A stretch of 64,000 nucleotides of DNA from Kaistella montana. GTDB lineage: Bacteria; Bacteroidota; Bacteroidia; Flavobacteriales; Weeksellaceae. Location of the stretch: the NCBI RefSeq assembly GCF_024436175.1, contig NZ_JANFQP010000001.1, positions 310,001-374,000 on the forward strand. Direction: 5' to 3'. Position numbers and translations under genes: made by a program. Under the pieces are notes generated by a model. It saw nothing but the letters and a program-made list of their open reading frames with translations. It did not search any database and was not told the origin of the DNA. Below are positions 8,379 through 16,696 of this stretch, piece by piece. Position 1 is the stretch's first letter, and every line of letters begins with the position of its first letter.

Positions 8379-9185
8379 ATGGATTTTAAGAAAAAAACGG
8401 TACTCATCACAGGCGGTTGTTCTGGAATTGGAAAAATTATGGCCAGAAAATCTCTGGAAAGAGGCGCTAGTAAGTTAATTATTTGGGACATCAATGAAGA
8501 GGCTTTGGTGAAAACCAAAGAAGAATTTTCTAAAATTGGTGGGGAAATTTTTACTTATAAAGTAGATGTTTTCGATCTGGATCAAATTAAAATTAATGCC
8601 CAAAAAGTAAGAACAGAAGTAGGAAAAACAGATATTCTAATTAATAACGCAGGAATTGTGGTCGGAAAATATTTTCATGAACACACTCATGAACAAATTG
8701 AAAAAAGCATGAACATTAATTCCAATGCAGTGATGCATATCGGTTTAGAATTTTTACCCGGAATGATGGCGGAAAATTCCGGAGCGATTTGCAATATTGC
8801 TTCTTCCGCAGGTTTGATTTCTAACCCGAAAATGTCGGTTTACGCAGCTTCAAAATGGGCAGTAGTCGGCTGGAGCGATAGTCTGCGCCTCGAAATGGAA
8901 CAACTCGGCAAGAATATTTCGGTCACCACGATCATGCCTTTTTATATCAATACCGGAATGTTTGACGGCGTGAAATCTAAATTATTGCCCATTCTAGAAC
9001 CTGAACCAACCGCTGAAAAGATTATTAAAGCCATTGAATCGAAAACAAAAATGCTTGCGATGCCGCTTCCGTATTGGTTTATTCGTCTTTCTCAAGGAAT
9101 TTTACCATTACCTATATTTGATTGGGTGATGAAAAATGTTTTTGGAGTTTATGATACGATGAAAGATTTCAAAGGTCGGAAATAA
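8379..9185 (+). CDS. SDR-family oxidoreductase
   Basis: A classical short-chain dehydrogenase/reductase of 268 residues, using NAD(H) or NADP(H). It shows the cofactor-binding TGGCSGIG at 11-18, NNAG at 89-92, the catalytic Ser143 and YxxxK at Tyr155/Lys159. Asp38 in IIWDINE sits where many family members bind the ribose of NAD. The hydrophobic C-terminal half (PLPYWFIRLSQGILPLPIFDWVM) resembles membrane-associated members that act on lipids or retinoid/steroid-like substrates. It is divergent from the aldehyde dehydrogenase gene. Substrate unknown. Confidence 0.9.
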   Translation: MDFKKKTVLITGGCSGIGKIMARKSLERGASKLIIWDINEEALVKTKEEFSKIGGEIFTYKVDVFDLDQIKINAQKVRTEVGKTDILINNAGIVVGKYFHEHTHEQIEKSMNINSNAVMHIGLEFLPGMMAENSGAICNIASSAGLISNPKMSVYAASKWAVVGWSDSLRLEMEQLGKNISVTTIMPFYINTGMFDGVKSKLLPILEPEPTAEKIIKAIESKTKMLAMPLPYWFIRLSQGILPLPIFDWVMKNVFGVYDTMKDFKGRK

Positions 9186-9255
9186 GCAAGGTGAAGTTGT
9201 AGATTTTAATGCTAAAAAAACAGAAATGCAACCCTTCAAATTCTTATATTTTTCT

Positions 9256-9263
9256 TAAATTTG
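9256..9263 (+). promoter_or_regulatory. -7 promoter box for purB
   Basis: TAAATTTG lies 26 bases before the purB ATG and is the only strong box between the SDR gene and purB. Confidence 0.6.
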
Positions 9264-9289
9264 TGCATCTAAAAAAGTAAAAAGAAAGA

Positions 9290-10717
9290 ATGAATTCCTA
9301 CAAAAATCCCCTTGAAGAACGCTATTCAAGTGAGGAAATGCTCTATAATTTTTCGCCGAACAATAAGTTCAGAAACTGGCGAAAATTGTGGATCGCCCTT
9401 GCCGAAATCGAAAAAGATCTTGGTTTGGATATTTCCGACGAACAAATCGCAGAACTCAAAGAAAATGCAGAAAACATCGATTATGTGAAAGCTGCAGAAT
9501 ACGAAAAAAAATTCCGACATGACGTGATGGCTCATGTACACACGTACGGCGATGCGGCTCCTTCCGCAAAAGGAATTATCCATTTGGGTGCGACTTCCGC
9601 TTTTGTAGGCGATAACACCGATTTGATTCAAATGCGTGACGGATTGTTGCTTTTGAGAAAACAAATGGTGAATGTCATTAAAAATCTTTCCGATTTCGCT
9701 ATAAAATACAAAGATTTACCAACTCTCGGTTTTACGCATTATCAACCCGCGCAATTGACGACCGTCGGAAAAAGAGCAACACTTTGGTTGCAATCATTAA
9801 TTTTGGATTTTGAGGAACTCGAATTTTTCCTCGAAACTTTAAGATTCCGCGGTGTGAAAGGAACTACCGGAACCGCAGCAAGTTTTCTAGAACTTTTCAA
9901 CGGCGATTATTCCAAAGTTAAACATTTGGATACAGAACTTTCAAAACGTTTTGGATTTGATAAAGTTTTTGGCGTTTCTGGGCAAACTTACGACCGAAAA
10001 ATTGATGCGAAAGTTTTGGCTTTATTGTCGAATATCGCTCAATCTGCACATAAATTTACCAATGATTTGCGACTTTTGCAGAATTTAAAGGAAATTGAAG
10101 AACCTTTCGAGAAAAACCAAATCGGTTCATCGGCGATGGCTTACAAAAGAAATCCAATGCGTTCAGAGAGAATTGGTTCGCTGTCGAAATTTGTGATGTC
10201 ACTTTCCTCAAGTTCCGCGATGGTGGCTGCAACGCAATGGTTTGAAAGAACTTTGGACGATTCTGCCAACAAAAGACTCGCAATTCCTCAGTCTTTTCTT
10301 GCGGTAGACGCTATTTTGTTGATTTGGAACAACATCATGAACGGAATCGTGGTTTACGAAAACCGAATCAAGAAACACATCATGGACGAGCTTCCTTTCA
10401 TGGCGACAGAATACATCATCATGGAAGAAGTGAAAGCCGGTGGTGATCGTCAGGAAATCCACGAAACCATCCGTGTTCACTCGATGGAAGCTTCCAAGAA
10501 AGTGAAAATGGAAGGCAAAGAAAATGACCTTATTGAAAGGATTTTGAACGACGATTCGCTGAAATTGGATAAAACCAAGTTCATGGAAATGCTCGATCCG
10601 AAAAACTTCATCGGATTCGCACCGATTCAAACCGAAGAGTTTATCCAGAACGAGGTACAGCCGATTCTTGATAAATATTCCGACTTGATTGGCTTAGAAG
10701 CTGACCTTAAAGTATAA
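9290..10717 (+). CDS. purB: Adenylosuccinate lyase
   Basis: PurB splits SAICAR to AICAR plus fumarate and adenylosuccinate to AMP plus fumarate, so it acts twice in purine synthesis. The fumarase/lyase superfamily signature GSSAMAYKRNPMRSERIG is at about residues 278-295, and the substrate-binding blocks HDVMAHVHTY and HLGATSAFVGDNTD are present. At 475 residues it is of the longer type, close to eukaryotic and Bacteroidota enzymes. It is the first of four purine genes on this strand, 62 bases ahead of purL. Confidence 0.96.
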   Translation: MNSYKNPLEERYSSEEMLYNFSPNNKFRNWRKLWIALAEIEKDLGLDISDEQIAELKENAENIDYVKAAEYEKKFRHDVMAHVHTYGDAAPSAKGIIHLGATSAFVGDNTDLIQMRDGLLLLRKQMVNVIKNLSDFAIKYKDLPTLGFTHYQPAQLTTVGKRATLWLQSLILDFEELEFFLETLRFRGVKGTTGTAASFLELFNGDYSKVKHLDTELSKRFGFDKVFGVSGQTYDRKIDAKVLALLSNIAQSAHKFTNDLRLLQNLKEIEEPFEKNQIGSSAMAYKRNPMRSERIGSLSKFVMSLSSSSAMVAATQWFERTLDDSANKRLAIPQSFLAVDAILLIWNNIMNGIVVYENRIKKHIMDELPFMATEYIIMEEVKAGGDRQEIHETIRVHSMEASKKVKMEGKENDLIERILNDDSLKLDKTKFMEMLDPKNFIGFAPIQTEEFIQNEVQPILDKYSDLIGLEADLKV

Positions 10718-10779
10718 AGCGATGCAGGCAATTTTGTCTGCATTTTTTAATGAATTATTCCCTTTAAAATTGACATAGA

Positions 10780-13700
10780 ATGTCTGATAATAAAAGAATT
10801 TTTGTAGAAAAGCGCGGTATTTTCGATGTAGAAAGTCCGAAAATTTTTAGTGAAATCAAAACCATCATTCCGCATATTCAGGATGTAAAAGTGTATAATA
10901 TTTATGATGTTTTCGGTATCGAAGAAAGTGAACTTAATAAAGTGATTTTCAATACTTTTGTGGATCCAGTGGTGGATATTCTTCACACTAAAAATCCTGC
11001 TGAAAACCTTCATTTTGCTACCGAATTTTTACCCGGACAATACGATCAAAGAGCAGATTCTGCGCAACAATGTATCGCTTTGCTTACCGGAAATGAAAAT
11101 TCAAAAGTAAGAAGCGGAAAACTCATCGAACTTTTCGGCGTTTCTGAAAATGAGGTTGAAAAAATTAAAAATCATTTAATCAATAAGGTTGAATCTCAGG
11201 AAAAAGATTTGTCTCAACTTGAAATTCCGGCCGAGGAAACTCCCGATCCGGTCATTATTAATGAGGGTTTTATCGATTTTTCTACGGACGAACTTAAAGA
11301 GTTTTATCTTCATCACGGTTTTGCTTTGGGATTCGATGATTTGGAATTTATTCAGAACTATTTTAAAACTGAAGACCGAAATCCTTCGGAAACTGAACTT
11401 AAGGTCCTCGATACGTATTGGAGTGATCATTGCCGACATACGACTTTCGAAACGGAATTGACTGATATTCAGTTTAATGATGGTTTTAAGGAAACTTTGA
11501 AAACTATTTTTAATGATTATTTAGAGAAAAGAAAATTCCTCGGAAGAGAAGCGAAACCGATTTCTTTGATGGATTTGGCGACGGTTTGTGCGAGATATTT
11601 CCACAAAACCGGAAAGCTCGAAAACCTCGTTGTTTCTGATGAAATCAATGCGTGTACCATAGAAATTGAAGCCGAATTTGACGGTAAAAAAGAACCTTGG
11701 TATCTTTTGTTTAAAAACGAAACCCACAATCACCCGACAGAAATTGAACCTTTTGGCGGTGCTTCCACGTGTTTGGGGGGCGCAATTCGCGATCCATTGT
11801 CCGGAAGAGCGTTTGTTTATCAAGCGATGCGACTTTCAGGAGCTGCAGATGTTTTGGAGCCGATTTCTGAAACTTTACCGGGAAAACTTCCGCAAAGAAC
11901 AATTACGAAGCAAGCCGCAAATGGCTATTCTTCCTACGGAAACCAGATTGGTTTGGCGACTACTTTGGTGAATGAAATTTACCACGATGGCTACAAAGCA
12001 AAACGCATGGAAGTTGGATTTGTAGTCGGAGCGGTGAAAAAAGATTGGGTAAGACGCGAAAAACCGCAACCCGGAGATCTGGTGATTTTGCTTGGTGGAG
12101 CAACCGGTCGCGATGGAGTTGGAGGTGCAACTGGAAGTTCAAAAGAGCAAGATGAAACCTCTATTCATACACTTTCCACGGAAGTTCAGAAAGGAAATGC
12201 GGTGGAAGAACGTAAAATTCAGCGATTGTTTAGAAATCCTGAAGTCACTACTTTAATTAAAAAATCAAACGATTTTGGAGCCGGCGGCGTTTCTGTGGCG
12301 ATAGGCGAAATCGCTGATTCTCTTGAAATCAACCTCGATATTCTGCCTTTGAAGTATGATGGATTAAACGGGACAGAGCTCGCAATTTCTGAATCTCAGG
12401 AAAGAATGGCGGTGGTGATTGATGCGAAGGACAAAGAAAAATTCATCAAATTCTGCGAAAAGGAAAATATTAAAGCCGTAGAAGTGGCGAAAGTAACCGA
12501 TTCCGGAAGAATGCAGATGTTTTGGCAGGGAAATAAAATTGTGGATTTAAGCCGCGAATTTTTAGATACTAACGGTTGTGCAAAATCTCAACATGCGGAA
12601 ATTTCACATTTGCAAAAAGTTGAAAATCAAAATATTAAATTCACTGATGAGAATTTCTTGAAAGCGATTTCGAGTAAAAATAGTGCTTCGCAAAAAGGTT
12701 TGGCTGAAATGTTTGATGCATCTGTTGGCGGAACTTCCGTTGCGATGCCTTTTGGTGGGAAATTTCAGGAAACGGAGATGGAAGGAAGTGTGCAAACTTT
12801 GCCGGTTTTAAATGCTGAAAATATCGAAACAGTTTCTTTGGCAAGTTGGGGATTTGATGCGGAAGTTTCTTCTCAAAACTCGATGATTGGCGCTGCAAAT
12901 GCGGTGATTGAAAGCGTTGCGAAAATCGTAGCCATGGGCGGAAATTATAAAAATATTCGTTTGAGTTTTCAGGAATATTTTGAAAAACTGGGAAATCAAC
13001 CTGAAAAATGGGGAAAACCTTTGGCGTCGCTTCTCGGCGCATACGATGCACAAATGAATTTGGAACTCGCTGCGATTGGCGGAAAAGATTCGATGAGTGG
13101 AAGTTTTCAGGATATCAATGTGCCGCCAACTTTGATTTCTTTCGCTTGCGCAAATGGTGAAAAGAAAAACATCATTTCTCCGGAATTCAAGAAAGCAGGA
13201 AACAAATTGTATTTATTCCATCACATTCCTCAGGAAAATGGTTTGCCGGATTATGATAAATTGAAACAAGTTTTCGAATTTATTCATGAAAATAGTAAGG
13301 CGAAAAAGATTGTTTCTGTGAAGTCCATCAAGGATGGTGGAGTTGCGGTTGCTTTAGCAAAAATGAGTTTCGGAAACCAATTAGGAGCCGAGATTTCGCT
13401 GGATCAACATTTACTTTTAAATAAAAATATTGGAAGTTTAATCATTGAAAGTTCTTCAGAATTAAATAATGATTTGATTCAATTGATTGGTGAGGTAAAA
13501 ACTGATAAATATTTAATAATTAATGATTTAAAAATTTCTATCTCAAGTTTATTTGAGGTTTACAAAGGAACTTTTGAAGAGCTGTTTCCTACGATTGAAA
13601 AAGAAAAAATTGTGGTAGAACTGGACGAAAAATTCAATGCTACAAAAGCAGAAACCATAATAATCCGAAAACACGGAATTGCAAAACCTCGTGTTTTTGC

Positions 13701-14475
13701 ACCTGTTTTTCCGGGAACCAATTGTGAATATGAAACTCAAAATGCTTTCCGAAAAGAAGGTGCAGAAGTTTCAAATTTGCCGTTGATCAATTTGAATCAT
13801 CAGCTTCTCAATGAAAGTTTGGATGCGTGGATTTCTGAAATCAATCAATCGCAAATTTTGGTTTTTTCTGGCGGATTTTCTGCCGGTGACGAGCCGGATG
13901 GTTCTGCGAAATTCATTGTGAATGTTTTGAAAAACGAGAAAATGAAAAACGCAGTTCACGATTTATTGAACCGTGACGGAATGATTCTCGGGATTTGCAA
14001 CGGATTCCAGGCCTTGGTAAAATCCGGACTTTTGCCTTATGGTGAGATTCGCGATTTGGACGAGAATTCTCCAACATTGGCGCATAATGCAATCGGAAGA
14101 CATATTTCTCAAATGGTTGATGTGAAAGTTGTTAGCGATCAATCGCCTTGGCTAAAAGGGATGAAAGATCAAGTGTTTACGATTCCGATTTCGCACGGCG
14201 AAGGAAGATTTATGGCAAGTGAAGAAGTGATTAAAGAATTGTATGAAAGCGGACAAATTGCCACTCAATACATTGATTTTGAAGGGAAAATTGCACATGG
14301 AATGCCTTTCAATCCGAATAATTCCTTGTTTGGAATTGAAGGAATCGCGAGTAAATCAGGGAAAATTTTTGGTAGAATGGGGCATCCGGAAAGATTTTCG
14401 GAAGGTTTGTTGAAGAATATTCCGACCGCCAATTATCATAATATTTTCAAAAACGGAGTCGAGTATTTCAAGTAA
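10780..14475 (+). CDS. purL: Phosphoribosylformylglycinamidine synthase, large single-chain type
   Basis: This single chain of 1231 residues converts FGAR to FGAM with glutamine and ATP; it joins the PurS-like, synthetase and glutaminase parts found as separate subunits in Gram-positives. Visible parts are the linker motif TYWSDHCRHTTF, the ATP/substrate motif NETHNHPTEIEPFGGA (near residue 313), two AIRS-like halves, and a C-terminal class I glutaminase domain with VFPGTNCEYE, the nucleophile in GICNGFQA (about Cys1073) and the HGEGRF and GHPERF blocks. The frame is intact over 3.7 kb. There is no terminator behind it; a separate promoter starts the satD-like gene 134 bases on. Confidence 0.97.
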   Translation: MSDNKRIFVEKRGIFDVESPKIFSEIKTIIPHIQDVKVYNIYDVFGIEESELNKVIFNTFVDPVVDILHTKNPAENLHFATEFLPGQYDQRADSAQQCIALLTGNENSKVRSGKLIELFGVSENEVEKIKNHLINKVESQEKDLSQLEIPAEETPDPVIINEGFIDFSTDELKEFYLHHGFALGFDDLEFIQNYFKTEDRNPSETELKVLDTYWSDHCRHTTFETELTDIQFNDGFKETLKTIFNDYLEKRKFLGREAKPISLMDLATVCARYFHKTGKLENLVVSDEINACTIEIEAEFDGKKEPWYLLFKNETHNHPTEIEPFGGASTCLGGAIRDPLSGRAFVYQAMRLSGAADVLEPISETLPGKLPQRTITKQAANGYSSYGNQIGLATTLVNEIYHDGYKAKRMEVGFVVGAVKKDWVRREKPQPGDLVILLGGATGRDGVGGATGSSKEQDETSIHTLSTEVQKGNAVEERKIQRLFRNPEVTTLIKKSNDFGAGGVSVAIGEIADSLEINLDILPLKYDGLNGTELAISESQERMAVVIDAKDKEKFIKFCEKENIKAVEVAKVTDSGRMQMFWQGNKIVDLSREFLDTNGCAKSQHAEISHLQKVENQNIKFTDENFLKAISSKNSASQKGLAEMFDASVGGTSVAMPFGGKFQETEMEGSVQTLPVLNAENIETVSLASWGFDAEVSSQNSMIGAANAVIESVAKIVAMGGNYKNIRLSFQEYFEKLGNQPEKWGKPLASLLGAYDAQMNLELAAIGGKDSMSGSFQDINVPPTLISFACANGEKKNIISPEFKKAGNKLYLFHHIPQENGLPDYDKLKQVFEFIHENSKAKKIVSVKSIKDGGVAVALAKMSFGNQLGAEISLDQHLLLNKNIGSLIIESSSELNNDLIQLIGEVKTDKYLIINDLKISISSLFEVYKGTFEELFPTIEKEKIVVELDEKFNATKAETIIIRKHGIAKPRVFAPVFPGTNCEYETQNAFRKEGAEVSNLPLINLNHQLLNESLDAWISEINQSQILVFSGGFSAGDEPDGSAKFIVNVLKNEKMKNAVHDLLNRDGMILGICNGFQALVKSGLLPYGEIRDLDENSPTLAHNAIGRHISQMVDVKVVSDQSPWLKGMKDQVFTIPISHGEGRFMASEEVIKELYESGQIATQYIDFEGKIAHGMPFNPNNSLFGIEGIASKSGKIFGRMGHPERFSEGLLKNIPTANYHNIFKNGVEYFK

Positions 14476-14522
14476 GAAATGCTTTGAGAATGGATAAATA
14501 TTTAAAAATAAAAAGAGATTAA

Positions 14523-14604
14523 TTATAAGTAAATTCCCTTATAAAATAAATTTATTATCGATTTAGCTTATATTTAGGTTTTATAAGGGCAATTGCTTAT
14601 ATTT
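14523..14604 (+). promoter_or_regulatory. Operator-like repeat cluster upstream of the satD-like gene
   Basis: Five copies of TTATAAG or its complement CTTATA lie at 14523-14529, 14538-14544, 14567-14572, 14581-14587 and 14596-14601. Two of them extend to a perfect 11-base inverted repeat, CCCTTATAAAA (14536-14546) and TTTTATAAGGG (14579-14589); the other two CTTATA copies lie in the 10-base direct repeat GCTTATATTT (14566-14575 and 14595-14604). The last copy overlaps the -7 box. Since the gene product carries a helix-turn-helix, autoregulation is the simplest reading. Confidence 0.6.
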
Positions 14605-14605
14605 G
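14598..14605 (+). promoter_or_regulatory. -7 promoter box of the satD-like gene, probably leaderless
   Basis: TATATTTG matches TAnnTTTG exactly and ends only four bases before the ATG at 14610. Transcription in this phylum usually starts a few bases past this box, so the mRNA may begin at or next to the start codon. Confidence 0.6.
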
Positions 14606-14609
14606 CAGA

Positions 14610-15215
14610 ATGATTGCCATTATTACCGGAGATATTATTAATTCTCAAAATACTGATTCTGAATTGTGGCTTCCTAAGTTGAAAAATTTGTTGGGAAGTT
14701 GGTCTTCAACTCCCGAAAACTGGGAGGTGTACCGTGGGGACGAATTTCAGTTGAAATGCAATGTTGATGAAGTTTTTTCAAAATCTTTAATGATAAAATC
14801 ACTCATCAGGACTTTTGAGAATCTGGACGTGAGATTGGCAATTGGCATTGGAAATGAAGTTTTTCTCTCCGAAAAAATTACCGAGTCAAACGGTTCTGCT
14901 TACGTGAATTCTGGGCGACTTTTAAATGATATCAAAACTGAAGGACGAACTTTGGCGATAAAAACCGAAAATGATAAAGTGAACCGCGATTTGAATATTC
15001 TTTTTAAATGGGCTTCGATCGATTTCGACAGTTGGTCGGTTGCTACGGCGGAAATTATTCATCGGTTGCTCACCAATCCGGAACTTACTCAGGAAGAATT
15101 GGCAAAAGAACTTAATATTACTCAATCGTCAGTAAGTCAGAGAATTAAACGATCAAATTTTGATTTGATTCAGGAAACCGATTTGTTTTTCAGAAAAAAA
15201 ATAGCAGAACTCTAA
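14610..15215 (+). CDS. SatD-family protein: cyclase-like N-terminal domain plus helix-turn-helix
   Basis: A protein of 201 residues resembling the SatD family, whose role is not established. The C-terminal part (159-182, LTQEELAKELNITQSSVSQRIKR) is a clear helix-turn-helix, so DNA binding is likely. The N-terminal part follows the order of class III nucleotidyl cyclases or GGDEF-like palms: ITGDI (Asp8), YRGDEFQLK (Asp44), RLAIGIG (75-81) and AYVNSGRLLNDI (98-108). That fold reading is my inference, not a search result. Its stop codon overlaps the start of the DUF3307 gene by one base (TAATG), so the two are translationally linked. The pair sits between purL and purC. Confidence 0.75.
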   Translation: MIAIITGDIINSQNTDSELWLPKLKNLLGSWSSTPENWEVYRGDEFQLKCNVDEVFSKSLMIKSLIRTFENLDVRLAIGIGNEVFLSEKITESNGSAYVNSGRLLNDIKTEGRTLAIKTENDKVNRDLNILFKWASIDFDSWSVATAEIIHRLLTNPELTQEELAKELNITQSSVSQRIKRSNFDLIQETDLFFRKKIAEL

Positions 15216-15916
15216 TGATTTTTATTCCTCTCATATTGGCACATTTGTTAGGAGATTTTCTTCTACAACCCAATTCATGGGTCGCGGATAAAGAGAAGAA
15301 AAAGGGGAAAAGCATCTATTTGTATCTTCATATTTTATTGCATACAGTTCTCGCATTCGTTTTTTTATGGAATTTAGAACTTTGGTGGATCGCTGTAATC
15401 ATCGGAGTTTCACATTTTTTTATCGATTGGGCAAAACTGAATTTTCAGAATTCAAAAACCAAAAGAACATGGTTTTTTGTTGATCAATTGCTCCATATTT
15501 TGGTGATTGTCGGCTTATCAATGGTGTATTTTCCGTATTTCCGATGGGAAGATTTCTTTAATTCTGAAACTTTAAAACTCATTACGGCAGTGGTTTTTTT
15601 AACGGTTCCATCTTCAATTTTCATCAAAATTTTGATCTCTATTTGGACTCCCGTTACCGTAGAGCACAGCAAGTTTCAAACAGAATCCCTCGTGAATGCA
15701 GGGAAATATATAGGAATTCTCGAAAGGCTTTTGGTGTTTGTATTCATCCTCGTCGATCATTGGGAAGGCGTGGGGTTTATGATTGCCGCAAAATCGGTTT
15801 TCAGATTTAGTGATTTGGCAGAAGCCAAGCAAAGAAAACTAACCGAATATGTATTGATAGGAACTTTATTAAGTTTCGGAATCGCTGTGTTGACAGGAAT
15901 TTTAGTTAAAATTTAA
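15215..15916 (+). CDS. DUF3307 integral membrane protein
   Basis: This protein of 233 residues starts with the DUF3307 signature LAHLLGDFLLQPNSWV, followed by about six to seven hydrophobic helices and short loops with HILLHT and SHFFIDWAK. These conserved His/Asp residues lie inside membrane segments, as in this family; the function is unknown. The ATG overlaps the stop of the satD-like gene, giving strong coupling, and purC follows 37 bases after its stop. The likely model is a membrane partner or target controlled by the SatD-like regulator. There is no signal peptide apart from the first membrane helix. Confidence 0.85.
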   Translation: MIFIPLILAHLLGDFLLQPNSWVADKEKKKGKSIYLYLHILLHTVLAFVFLWNLELWWIAVIIGVSHFFIDWAKLNFQNSKTKRTWFFVDQLLHILVIVGLSMVYFPYFRWEDFFNSETLKLITAVVFLTVPSSIFIKILISIWTPVTVEHSKFQTESLVNAGKYIGILERLLVFVFILVDHWEGVGFMIAAKSVFRFSDLAEAKQRKLTEYVLIGTLLSFGIAVLTGILVKI

Positions 15917-15953
15917 ATTAAAAACAATTGAAATAATCAAATAAAAAGTAAAA

Positions 15954-16673
15954 ATGACAAAAGGAGCAATGCTTTATGAAGGAAAAGCAAAACAAGTTTT
16001 CGAAACAGATCAGCCAAATGAAGTGATTGTTCGATTCAAAGATGATGCAACTGCTTTCAATGCACAGAAAAGAGGAAGTGTAGACTTGAAAGGTGAAATG
16101 AATAATGCCATCACCACTATGATTTTCGAATATTTGAATGAGAAAGGAATTCCAACTCATTTCATCAAAAAGATTGACGAAAGAGAACAATTGGTTAAGA
16201 AAGTGAACATTATACCTTTAGAAATGGTGGTTCGCAACTATTCTGCAGGAAGTATGGCGCAAAGATTAGGTGTGGAAGAAGGCATCAAATCTCCGGTGAC
16301 TATTTTCGATATTTGTTATAAAAAAGATGAGTTGGGAGATCCGCTTATCAATGATCATCACGCGGTTTTTTTGGGTGCCGCAACCTACGAAGATCTCGAT
16401 GAAATGTACGAACTTACTTCAGATATCAACGAGATTTTGATCGACCTTTTCGATAAAATGAATATTATTTTGGTGGATTTCAAAATAGAATTAGGCAAAA
16501 CTGCTGACGGACAAATTATTCTTGCCGACGAAATTTCACCAGATACTTGCAGACTTTGGGATAAAGACACGATGAAAAAATTGGATAAAGACCGTTTCAG
16601 AAGAGATTTGGGCGAGGTGACAGAAGCTTATGTCGAAATCTACGAACGATTGAAAAAGGTACTGAACAAATAA
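15954..16673 (+). CDS. purC: SAICAR synthetase (phosphoribosylaminoimidazole-succinocarboxamide synthase)
   Basis: PurC joins aspartate to CAIR with ATP. At 239 residues it is the compact bacterial form, with [13 protein letters not shown] at the N terminus, the SAICAR signatures [14 protein letters not shown] and [14 protein letters not shown], and a C-terminal helical tail. The chosen ATG gives [14 protein letters not shown]; an AGGAG before the internal ATG at 15969 is probably chance, because this genome hardly uses Shine-Dalgarno sites and homologues keep the residues before LYEGKAK. purF follows 23 bases after the stop. Confidence 0.96.
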   Translation: MTKGAMLYEGKAKQVFETDQPNEVIVRFKDDATAFNAQKRGSVDLKGEMNNAITTMIFEYLNEKGIPTHFIKKIDEREQLVKKVNIIPLEMVVRNYSAGSMAQRLGVEEGIKSPVTIFDICYKKDELGDPLINDHHAVFLGAATYEDLDEMYELTSDINEILIDLFDKMNIILVDFKIELGKTADGQIILADEISPDTCRLWDKDTMKKLDKDRFRRDLGEVTEAYVEIYERLKKVLNK

Positions 16674-16696
16674 TTTTTTTTGGAGAAAAGAAAAAA

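Noticed and set aside
15959-15971. AGGAG before an internal ATG in purC as a Shine-Dalgarno-set start
   Set aside because: This genome shows almost no Shine-Dalgarno use, and the residues before LYEGKAK are normal in PurC.
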